Below, one piece after another: positions 1 through 4,969 of a stretch of 7,775 bases of DNA. Both the position numbers and the translations under genes were made by a program. Source of the stretch: Marisimplicoccus sp038110465 (GTDB lineage: Bacteria; Bacteroidota; Bacteroidia; Flavobacteriales; Flavobacteriaceae); assembly GCA_038110465.1 (NCBI GenBank), contig JAYNJU010000023.1:1-7775 (forward strand), in the 5' to 3' direction. Numbering within the stretch: position 1 is the first letter of the stretch; each line of letters begins with the position of its first letter. The notes under the pieces are model-generated. The model did no database searches and was not told the DNA's origin. It saw only the letters and a program-made list of their open reading frames with translations.

Positions 1-24
1 ATATTTAAAAATATAATTTTTATG

Positions 25-210
25 TTATTGTTCTATTGATATTGCAGAAAATTCTGTGATCTCATTACCATCTGATCTGTATAAAATATTAATTGGATTA
101 CAGCAAACTTCACAATCTTCTATATAAGAGTCAGTTAAAGTTGAATTATCTAAAATCATTGATATTTCTTCCCAACAATATGGGCATTGAAAAAAATACT
201 CTTCTGTCAT
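25..210 (-). CDS. CPxCG-motif cysteine-rich zinc-ribbon protein
   Basis: This 61-residue protein opens with FFQCPYCWEEISM and carries a second cluster, EDCEVCCNPI. That gives Cys9/Cys12 and Cys33/Cys36 (plus Cys37), the layout of the small CPxCG cysteine-rich family (Pfam Cys_rich_CPXG type), thought to bind one zinc ion. The family has no established function and its members are about this size, so the protein looks complete. The residue after the first CxxC is Trp, where I expect Gly in this family. The ATG at 210 follows directly on the amber stop of a small membrane ORF in the same frame, so the two are probably co-transcribed. A TAAGTTTC box at 217-224 is a weak promoter candidate. Family assignment is confident; role unknown. 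Confidence 0.88.
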   Translation of the reverse strand: MTEEYFFQCPYCWEEISMILDNSTLTDSYIEDCEVCCNPINILYRSDGNEITEFSAISIEQ

Positions 211-285
211 CTAAAAGAAACTTAATAATACACTAAATAAAAACATTATTAATATTAATATTAAAAAAGGTCTAAAAAATTTCAT
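211..285 (-). CDS. 24-residue hydrophobic membrane peptide (putative)
   Basis: A short ORF begins at ATG 285 (MKFFRPFLIL...), is almost wholly hydrophobic after Arg5, ends in LLSFF and stops with TAG at 211-213. It would form one transmembrane helix with a basic N-terminus. Its stop is immediately followed by the ATG of the zinc-ribbon gene, with no base between and in the same frame. That tight spacing favours a real translated leader or small membrane protein over chance. However, hydrophobic ORFs arise easily in such A+T-rich DNA and I recognise no family. It could also be a translational-coupling leader, or the membrane anchor of the zinc-ribbon protein if the amber stop is read through. 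Confidence 0.4.
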   Translation of the reverse strand: MKFFRPFLILILIMFLFSVLLSFF

Positions 286-306
286 AATTAGTTAACATTA
301 GATTAG

Positions 307-314
307 TAAATTTA
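307..314. promoter_or_regulatory. Palindromic TAAATTTA, possible divergent -7 box
   Basis: TAAATTTA matches the Bacteroidota -7 consensus TAnnTTTG at 7 of 8 positions and is its own reverse complement, so it reads the same on both strands. It lies near the middle of the 52-base divergent gap, 21 bases from the minus-strand ATG at 285 and 23 bases from the plus-strand ATG at 338. No good -33 TTTG box is visible for either direction, and the base composition makes such octamers fairly common. Confidence 0.3.
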
Positions 315-337
315 AGCAACTTAAATTCAAAATTATT

Positions 338-1048
338 ATGAAAAATTTTATTACAATTTTATTATTAACCATTGGTTTTGCCTCTAATGCTCAATATTAT
401 TCAATAACATTTGTTAATGTTCCTCAAGAAAATATTTCTGAGTTTGTTAGACTTGAGACAACATATTGGTCAAAGGTTGCAAAACATAATATTGAAAACG
501 GTAAACAATTAAACTGGGGTTTAGTTTCTAGAGTAGGAGGAGGTTCTGATTCTTGGAACTTTGCTTTTGTTAATGTTTATGAAAAAATTGAACAAATGAC
601 AGATGGCTCTGTTTGGGATCCTAAATCAATTTTAGGTATTGATCCTCAAGATATAACTACTGGCCACCTAGTTGAGGGTCAAGCGATATCTCATTGGAGT
701 GTTCAAACCTCTATTGATGGATCAGGTGGTGCATCTGTATGGAATTTTGCAAGACCAAATAATGTTGGAGCTTTTATTCAAGAAAACATTGATCTTTGGG
801 GCCCTGCCTTTAAGAAAAATATGGGAGGAAGAACTAATTGGGGTGTTGGAAGAAGAATAAATAATATTCAAAGCCAATGGTCTACTGTAATGACATGGGA
901 TTCTTTTGAAACAGTTGCTGATGCTTTAAAATTCATGAATGGTGAATTTGCTCAGCCACAAGTTTCAAATTCTAATATGGCAGAAATTGCTCCTAATGGT
1001 TTTACTTCTAGAATAATTGTAACACCTGTTATGTGGGCTGTAGAATAG
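338..1048 (+). CDS. Secreted protein with two similar halves, dimeric alpha-beta barrel-like
   Basis: This 236-residue protein starts with a signal peptide (MKNFITILLLTIGFASNAQ, cleavage probably after NAQ or nearby), so it is exported. I recognise no named family. Two halves can be aligned by eye. In the first, an ISEFVRLETTYWSKVAKHNI helix leads to LNWGLVSRVGG and then WNFAFVNVYE. In the second, VGAFIQENIDLWGPAFKKNM leads to TNWGVGRRINN and then WSTVMTWDSFE. The helix, then NWG, then a W-containing strand, resembles a duplicated ferredoxin-like (ABM or dimeric alpha-beta barrel) unit; that fold is inference. The ATG at 338 puts the signal peptide at the exact N-terminus. It is a single gene with its own strong terminator. 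Base composition looks like its neighbours. Confidence 0.8.
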   Translation: MKNFITILLLTIGFASNAQYYSITFVNVPQENISEFVRLETTYWSKVAKHNIENGKQLNWGLVSRVGGGSDSWNFAFVNVYEKIEQMTDGSVWDPKSILGIDPQDITTGHLVEGQAISHWSVQTSIDGSGGASVWNFARPNNVGAFIQENIDLWGPAFKKNMGGRTNWGVGRRINNIQSQWSTVMTWDSFETVADALKFMNGEFAQPQVSNSNMAEIAPNGFTSRIIVTPVMWAVE

Positions 1049-1066
1049 TGTTGATTAAACTTTATT

Positions 1067-1092
1067 AAGGCTCCTATATGGAGCCTTTTTTT
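1067..1092 (+). terminator. Rho-independent terminator of the secreted-protein gene
   Basis: AAGGCTCC, a five-base loop TATAT, then GGAGCCTT and further T residues, beginning 18 bases after the stop codon at 1048. The eight-pair stem and T run are classic for the plus strand. For the minus strand the sequence after the stem is TAATAAAGTTT, a weaker run, so it may only partly serve the converging gene ending at 1098. Confidence 0.85.
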
Positions 1093-1097
1093 ATTAC

Positions 1098-1796
1098 TTA
1101 AATAATAAGTGATATTGCCATAAATATCATAATGATATTTTCTATTAAAGTTGCTTCAGTCATAGGGAGGTTAAGGGTAGTACCTAAACATGCACACTTA
1201 ATTTTCTTTTTGTTTAAAAGTGTTTCTAATACACCAATACTTGTAATTCCAAGTATTAATAATGTTATAATCAAAGCTATATTTATTTTTAGCCTCATCA
1301 AAAACATTATTCCTAAAATAATTTCAATAAAAGGATAGATCCAGCCATATATAGGAATAATCTTTGCTATAGGATCATACATTTTAAATGAGTTCTTAAA
1401 TCCAGCTACATCTAAAATTTTAAAAAAACTAAAAATTATAAAGAATAAACCCATAAAATCAAGCATAGCATTACCTGAATCCCATTTATTATAATTAATA
1501 AGAATACTTGTAATAGTAATATATGTCAATATTAAAAATAAAGGTTTGAGTTGTTTTAATTTTTTTTCTTCATTTACCGGTGTTTCTGAATTATTTTTAT
1601 CAGAAATAATATATTTTGACGGTAGAGCTTTTTTTAAAGTTGTTAAACAAATTTGATCATTAGAGTATATTGTAGCTTCTCCTTCTTCAAGATTAATTTC
1701 AACATTCATTACTTTATCTAAAGAACTTAATTTTTCATAGACAGTTGCTTTACAACCACTACAAGTCATCCCTGTAATATTATATGACTTTTTCAT
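1098..1796 (-). CDS. HMA domain fused to MauE/DoxX-like redox membrane domain
   Basis: The 232-residue product starts with a heavy-metal-associated domain (residues 1-66). Its GMTCSGC loop holds Cys12 and Cys15, which bind copper or a similar soft metal in this family. A charged linker (about 67-83) follows, then roughly five membrane segments (about 84-102, 111-131, 143-168, 171-191, 213-232). The stretch CACLGTTLNLPMTEATLIEN, with Cys201 and Cys203 ahead of the last helix, is typical of the MauE-type redox-associated membrane family. This combination is known in Bacteroidota, usually annotated as a heavy-metal-associated domain protein. Its biochemical job is not established; metal delivery or thiol redox work at the inner membrane is inferred. 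The start is a plain ATG, 28 bases from the divergent lipoprotein start. Confidence 0.85.
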   Translation of the reverse strand: MKKSYNITGMTCSGCKATVYEKLSSLDKVMNVEINLEEGEATIYSNDQICLTTLKKALPSKYIISDKNNSETPVNEEKKLKQLKPLFLILTYITITSILINYNKWDSGNAMLDFMGLFFIIFSFFKILDVAGFKNSFKMYDPIAKIIPIYGWIYPFIEIILGIMFLMRLKINIALIITLLILGITSIGVLETLLNKKKIKCACLGTTLNLPMTEATLIENIIMIFMAISLII

Positions 1797-1810
1797 TTTA
1801 TAAAATTACC

Positions 1811-1818
1811 TAAATTTA
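1811..1818. promoter_or_regulatory. Palindromic TAAATTTA in a 28-base divergent gap
   Basis: The gap between the divergent starts at 1796 and 1825 is only 28 bases, and it contains the palindrome TAAATTTA (7 of 8 to TAnnTTTG in both directions). It lies 6 bases before the plus-strand ATG and 14 bases before the minus-strand ATG. If it is the -7 box for both genes, their -33 contacts must lie inside the opposite coding sequences. Assignment is from position and resemblance only. Confidence 0.3.
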
Positions 1819-1824
1819 CTGAGT

Positions 1825-2109
1825 ATGAATAAAATCAAATTTTTTCTTCTGACACTACTTTTATTAATTAATTCTTCTTGCCACATACATACATTTAATT
1901 TTGGAGATGGCCCAAAAGAAAATAATTTAACAGTTTTCAAGCAAAATAATTTTATTGGTGGTTTAATCTCAAATGACACCCCAATAATTCAAGAAACAAA
2001 TAATGGGGGCAATTATAGGATAACAATTAAAAAAAATATAATAGATACAATTCTTACTATCTTTTCTTTTGGATTATACTCTCCAACTACAATAATATTA
2101 ACAGAATAG
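1825..2109 (+). CDS. Bor-like lipoprotein
   Basis: This 94-residue protein has a short hydrophobic signal ending in LLLINSSC, a lipobox with Cys19 as the lipidated residue, so it is probably anchored in an envelope membrane. After the Cys, HTFNFGDGP and later NFIGGLI lead to a C-terminal NIIDTILTIFSFGLYSPTTI. That order recalls the Bor/Iss family (lambda Bor has a TFTVGNKP start and an LLGFITLGIYTPLEARVYC end). In lambda lysogens Bor is an outer-membrane lipoprotein linked to serum survival. That role should not be carried over to a free-living Bacteroidota, where Bor-like proteins are small lipoproteins of unknown function. There are no phage genes nearby. It ends 8 bases from the converging phosphatase gene, with no room for a terminator. 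Confidence 0.72.
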   Translation: MNKIKFFLLTLLLLINSSCHIHTFNFGDGPKENNLTVFKQNNFIGGLISNDTPIIQETNNGGNYRITIKKNIIDTILTIFSFGLYSPTTIILTE

Positions 2110-2117
2110 TTTTTTAA

Positions 2118-3014
2118 TCAAACTTGAACAATAGAGCTGTCTTTTTTTAATTCTTTGTTAATAAAGTTGAAATCTATTTTTCCAAGGTAGACACCATTAG
2201 AACCAACTTGATTAATTATTAAGTCTTGATCATCTTTATTTTTTATAATAGATGGTTTATCAAGAAAAGTATGCGTGTGACCACCAATAATAAGGTCAAT
2301 ATTAGATGTTGATTTACCTAAAGAGACATCACTTATTTTCTCACTTTTATATTGATATCCTAAATGTGATAGACATATTACTAGATCACATTTTTTATCA
2401 ACTTTTAATAAATATGTCAATTCATCAGCTATTTCTTTAGGATCTAAATATTTAGTCTCTTTATATAGATCAGGATTAACCAATCCTCTTAGTTCAATAC
2501 CTAAACCAAATACACCAATTTTAATTCCACCTCTATTGTAAATTTTATATTTCTCTGTGAGTCCTTCTAATGGAGTATTTGTAAAATCATAGTTAGAGCT
2601 GATAAAATTAAAGTTAGTCTTAAGTATATTATCTCTTAATTTCTCTAAACCAGCATCAAACTCATGATTTCCTATTGTAGCTGCATTATAACCCATTTCT
2701 TTCATAAGCTTTAGTTCTAACTCTCCTTTAAAAAAATTAAAATAGGGTGTTCCCTGAAATATATCACCAGCATCAAAAATTAAGGTATTTGGATTAAGAT
2801 CTATAATATCTTTAAATATGTTTGCTCTTCTTGCAAAACCTCCTCTATCAGGAAATCTATCATGATTGATTGGAAAAGGTTCAATCTGACTGTGAACATC
2901 ATTAGAATGTAAAATAGTAATTTTAGTATTCTTCATTAAAGAGTTACAAGAATTCATTCCAATAACTGATAATGATGCTAAACTTGAATTATATATAAAA
3001 TTTCTTCTATTCAC
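2118..3014 (-). CDS. UshA-type metallophosphatase (5'-nucleotidase N-terminal half)
   Basis: This 298-residue protein carries the full binuclear metallophosphoesterase signature: HSNDVHSQ (Asp39, His41), DAGDIFQG (Asp81, Asp84), GNHEFDAG (Asn116, His117), LSHLG (His217) and IIGGHTHT (His246, His248). These match the N-terminal catalytic domain of UshA/5'-nucleotidase, which removes phosphate from nucleotides in the periplasm. The C-terminal substrate-binding domain is missing here and is encoded by the gene just upstream. The N-terminus NRRNFIYNSSLASLSVIGM resembles a short twin-arginine signal, and Cys23 could be a lipobox cysteine, so export is likely. The start is GTG at 3014 and overlaps the end of the upstream gene by 8 bases (GTGAATAG), indicating translational coupling. 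Confidence 0.93.
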   Translation of the reverse strand: MNRRNFIYNSSLASLSVIGMNSCNSLMKNTKITILHSNDVHSQIEPFPINHDRFPDRGGFARRANIFKDIIDLNPNTLIFDAGDIFQGTPYFNFFKGELELKLMKEMGYNAATIGNHEFDAGLEKLRDNILKTNFNFISSNYDFTNTPLEGLTEKYKIYNRGGIKIGVFGLGIELRGLVNPDLYKETKYLDPKEIADELTYLLKVDKKCDLVICLSHLGYQYKSEKISDVSLGKSTSNIDLIIGGHTHTFLDKPSIIKNKDDQDLIINQVGSNGVYLGKIDFNFINKELKKDSSIVQV

Positions 3015-3744
3015 TTTTGATAAATCTTGAATCTACTTTTGATCTAATATTTTTTTCTTTTTTAATATAATTTATAAATGCATCTCTTAACGAATATCCA
3101 AGATTATATACTTTAATATTATCCTGAAGAAAAAACATATTATCACCTCCAGATAAAAGATAATCATTGGTTGCTATAAAATAATTTTCAGAATTTGATT
3201 TATTTAAAATTTCAAAATCTCCACCACTTTTGATTTTTAAACCAGAGATAGGATGTGGGTTAGATTCTTTATTCAAAAAATTTATAATATTAGTTAAGGT
3301 CTTTTCTCCAGTTTCTACAATAACTATCTCATTTTCAAAAGGTAATATTTTAAAAGCATCACTTATTTTTATATCGCCTTTGAGTAAAGATGCTCTTATT
3401 CCTCCATGATTTTGAAGAACAAAGTCGATATTCTTTCCATATTGAGTTTTGAAAACTGAATCTGCTTGATGGTATATAATATCAGCTATTAAATTTCCAA
3501 GACTAGAATTAAAATTAACTTTATCAAAATCATCCTTTGTATAAAGATTTTCAGATTTTCCAATTATGGGATCTTTAAGGTCAATAGAATCTTTATAAAT
3601 CTTAATGATACTTGAAAAATTTGAATCAGATGGGCCAATTATATCAACTTTGGAATAACTTATAGAGTCTATTTCTAGGCTATTACTACAGGCAAGGAAT
3701 ATTAAATTTAATAAGGTGAATAATATTTTAAAGAAATTATTCAA
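3007..3744 (-). CDS. 5'-nucleotidase C-terminal domain lipoprotein
   Basis: This 245-residue protein starts with a lipoprotein signal (LLNLIFLAC, Cys19). It carries landmarks of the 5'-nucleotidase C-terminal domain: SLGNLIAD (81-88), QNHGGIR (111-117), ISDAFKILPFEN (127-138) and ATNDYLLSGGDNMFF (191-205). In UshA-like enzymes this domain binds the nucleoside and supplies the NxGGIR arginine and aromatic stacking residues. The catalytic metal domain is absent here and is encoded directly downstream, so the two products probably form one enzyme. The start is TTG at 3744, three bases after the stop of the preceding lipoprotein gene; no ATG in this frame would keep the signal peptide. It sits mid-operon, coupled on both sides. 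Confidence 0.9.
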   Translation of the reverse strand: MNNFFKILFTLLNLIFLACSNSLEIDSISYSKVDIIGPSDSNFSSIIKIYKDSIDLKDPIIGKSENLYTKDDFDKVNFNSSLGNLIADIIYHQADSVFKTQYGKNIDFVLQNHGGIRASLLKGDIKISDAFKILPFENEIVIVETGEKTLTNIINFLNKESNPHPISGLKIKSGGDFEILNKSNSENYFIATNDYLLSGGDNMFFLQDNIKVYNLGYSLRDAFINYIKKEKNIRSKVDSRFIKSE

Positions 3745-3747
3745 GAA

Positions 3748-4364
3748 TTAATTATTTCCAGCTTTTACCTCAATCTTAATTTCTTTTTTTCCACCATCTT
3801 CAGAAATTATTGTATCTATCTTTATATCTATACCCATTTCAGAAGCTTTATTTATTCTATCAATTAGATTTTTTGGTAAGTCTTTCATATATTTTTCAGC
3901 ATTAGGGCCAGTTCCAAAACGCTCTCCTCTTATCATTACCCTTCTCATTTTTTTCCCATCTTCATCATTCCATTCTATATCTTCATTGTTTTTAAAAATC
4001 ATAATATTACCATCTTCAATTTTTGATATTGGTCCATCAGAATGAAGTCTCATCATGTGCATTTTTGGTTTNNNNNNNNNNNNNNNNNNNNNNNNNNNNN
4101 NNNNNNNNNNNNNNNNNNNNNNNNNNNNNNNNNNNNNNNNNNNNNNNNNNNNNNNNNNNNNNNNNNNNNNNCAATTTTTGATATTGGTCCATCAGAATGA
4201 AGTCTCATCATGTGCATTTTTGGTTTTGAATTATTTAAGGCTTCAGTTAAGTTTTTAGCTGACTCTTCATCAAGCTCTAAATTAATAGAAATTGATTCCG
4301 GGAACTTAACGGAAACACAAGAGACAAATAAAAGTGATAGTATTAGTAAAGTAGTTTTTTTCAT
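3748..4364 (-). CDS. Lipoprotein of unknown function, interrupted by the assembly gap
   Basis: Read literally, the gene is broken by 100 N. The 55 bases on each side of the N run are identical, and the two reading frames agree across that overlap. Collapsing it joins 4172-4364 to 3748-4016 (462 bases) into one 153-residue protein. It begins with MKKTTLLILSLLFVSC, a lipoprotein signal with Cys16. An acidic segment follows (LELDEESAKNLTEAL, about 29-43), then KMHMMRLHSDGPISKIEDG and a charged C-terminal half rich in Lys, Asp and Glu, ending in IKIEVKAGNN. I do not recognise the family. The isolated ATG at 4062 is an internal Met (residue 50), not a start. It is followed 3 bases later by the nucleotidase C-terminal gene, so the two are probably co-transcribed; a partner role is only a guess. 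Confidence 0.82.
4017..4071 (+). repeat. Left copy of the 55-base contig-end overlap
   Basis: These 55 bases, starting CAATTTTTGATATTGG and ending TTTTTGGTTT, are identical to 4172-4226 in direct orientation. The copy ends exactly at the first N. This is the pattern left when two contigs sharing one k-mer are joined without merging, so I read it as the same locus written twice. Confidence 0.95.
4072..4171. other. Assembly gap of exactly 100 N
   Basis: The run is exactly 100 N, a conventional placeholder for a gap of unknown size. Because the flanks are a perfect 55-base direct overlap and the reading frame continues when they are merged, the true missing length is probably zero or negative. 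The window would then be 155 bases longer than the real DNA. Confidence 0.98.
4172..4226 (+). repeat. Right copy of the 55-base contig-end overlap
   Basis: Identical to 4017-4071 and starting at the first base after the N run. On the minus strand it encodes KPKMHMMRLHSDGPISKI in the lipoprotein frame, as the left copy does. Confidence 0.95.
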
Positions 4365-4378
4365 TTTTTTTGTTTTTT

Positions 4379-4386
4379 CAAATTTA
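4379..4386 (-). promoter_or_regulatory. TAAATTTG -7 promoter box before the lipoprotein gene
   Basis: On the minus strand TAAATTTG matches the Bacteroidota -7 consensus TAnnTTTG perfectly. It lies one base after the stop codon of the upstream small gene and 14 bases before the ATG at 4364. It could start a transcript for the lipoprotein and nucleotidase genes. No convincing TTTG -33 box lies at the expected spacing, so confidence is moderate. Confidence 0.42.
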
Positions 4387-4387
4387 A

Positions 4388-4612
4388 TTATTCTTCATCA
4401 CATTTTTTATGAACTTTTGACATAAATGGTTTAATGTGAACATGTTCATCAGGTATTAAATAACTTGCCACTATTTCTATCATACTTGCTATAAAGGCAA
4501 TTGTCGCTGTTATATATGCTTCTTCATAAATAGCAGTAATGAATTCAACAAAATGGAATATTGAATGAATTCTTAAGCCAAATCTAATTACAGATATCAA
4601 ATTTTTACGCAT
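4388..4612 (-). CDS. Small two-helix membrane protein with His/Cys-rich tail
   Basis: This 74-residue protein is of unrecognised family. It has a basic N-terminus (MRKNLISVIRFGLR), a helix containing IHSIFHFVEF (His16, His20, Glu23), a second hydrophobic helix (about 33-53), and a soluble tail, PDEHVHIKPFMSKVHKKCDEE less its last residue, holding three His and one Cys. The in-helix His/Glu pattern and the tail could bind a metal, but that is inference. The ATG at 4612 is 23 bases from the divergent start at 4636. It lies 23 bases upstream of the lipoprotein gene on the same strand and may share its transcript. Coding is supported by amphipathic structure and plausible spacing, not by a known homologue. 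Confidence 0.68.
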   Translation of the reverse strand: MRKNLISVIRFGLRIHSIFHFVEFITAIYEEAYITATIAFIASMIEIVASYLIPDEHVHIKPFMSKVHKKCDEE

Positions 4613-4624
4613 AAAAGTTATTTT

Positions 4625-4632
4625 TATATTTA
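4625..4632 (+). promoter_or_regulatory. TATATTTA -7-like box
   Basis: TATATTTA (7 of 8 to TAnnTTTG) ends three bases before the ATG at 4636. Used as a -7 box it would place the transcript start at or inside the start codon, giving a leaderless message. The same octamer at 4958-4965 lies four bases before the ATG at 4970. Confidence 0.25.
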
Positions 4633-4635
4633 GAA

Positions 4636-4827
4636 ATGAAACTAATTATAAAGTTTATAAAAAAAATATTTTTTTATTTTATTTTATTCACAGGTATTGT
4701 ATTAAGCTCAATGATATTTGACAGTATTATAGATACAAGTGATGATAGTGGTTATCTAATAGCAGTTGGAATTTGTTGTCTAACTTTTTTTATTTTAGAA
4801 TACTTAATACCTAAAATTAAAAAATGA
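4636..4827 (+). CDS. Small membrane protein (63 residues), function unknown
   Basis: The product starts with a lysine-rich MKLIIKFIKK, then a hydrophobic segment (about 11-29). A short acidic loop with DSIIDTSDDSG follows, then a second hydrophobic segment (about 39-57) and the end EYLIPKIKK. Two membrane helices with both termini basic suggest both ends face the cytoplasm. I do not recognise a family. The second helix and its YLIP end loosely resemble the divergent 74-residue neighbour. No terminator follows; a converging 26-residue ORF ends two bases downstream of its stop. Confidence 0.6.
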   Translation: MKLIIKFIKKIFFYFILFTGIVLSSMIFDSIIDTSDDSGYLIAVGICCLTFFILEYLIPKIKK

Positions 4828-4829
4828 AT

Positions 4830-4910
4830 TTATTTTATTTCAATAGTTCTGATAGCTGAAGTAAGAAGAACAAGTACAAGAAGTCCAACAAAAAATATAA
4901 TAATTTCCAT
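4830..4910 (-). CDS. 26-residue single-helix membrane peptide (putative)
   Basis: An ORF from ATG 4910 to TAA 4830-4832 reads MEIIIFFVGLLVLVLL followed by a polar end TSAIRTIEIK. It is one membrane helix with a short charged tail. It lies in the otherwise empty 142-base stretch between the 63-residue gene and the 28-residue ORF, and converges on the 63-residue gene with a two-base gap. There is no visible ribosome-binding site, which is normal in Bacteroidota. Such ORFs occur by chance in A+T-rich DNA and I recognise no family. Confidence 0.35.
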   Translation of the reverse strand: MEIIIFFVGLLVLVLLTSAIRTIEIK

Positions 4911-4957
4911 ACTATAATATAAATAAATTAAACTTCTATAACAATAAATTTAATCTA

Positions 4958-4965
4958 TATATTTA
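4958..4965 (+). promoter_or_regulatory. TATATTTA -7-like box
   Basis: Same octamer as at 4625-4632, here four bases before the ATG at 4970. A near-leaderless transcript is possible. Weak on its own in such A+T-rich sequence. Confidence 0.25.
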
Positions 4966-4969
4966 AAAA

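Noticed and set aside
1..24. Possible terminator at the left edge
   Set aside because: Only A/T sequence with no stem; too short to judge.
672..860. Second plus-strand frame inside the secreted-protein gene
   Set aside because: Out-of-frame shadow of a well supported gene with a signal peptide and internal repeat.
1132..1338. Plus-strand frame opposite the HMA-MauE gene
   Set aside because: Antisense of membrane-helix codons; hydrophobic only because the complementary strand is A+T-rich.
4060..4062. Independent 104-residue gene starting at the ATG at 4062
   Set aside because: The same Met is residue 50 of the longer frame on the other side of the gap; it lacks its own signal peptide and promoter.
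4017..4226. A genuine 55-base direct repeat flanking unknown DNA, such as a target-site duplication or tandem duplication
   Set aside because: The copies end exactly at the N run on both sides, the N count is the conventional 100, and merging restores one open frame. An assembly overlap explains all of this more simply.
4055..4425. Plus-strand open frames through and after the gap
   Set aside because: They are antisense to the lipoprotein gene; one is largely unknown residues over N, and neither has recognisable protein features.
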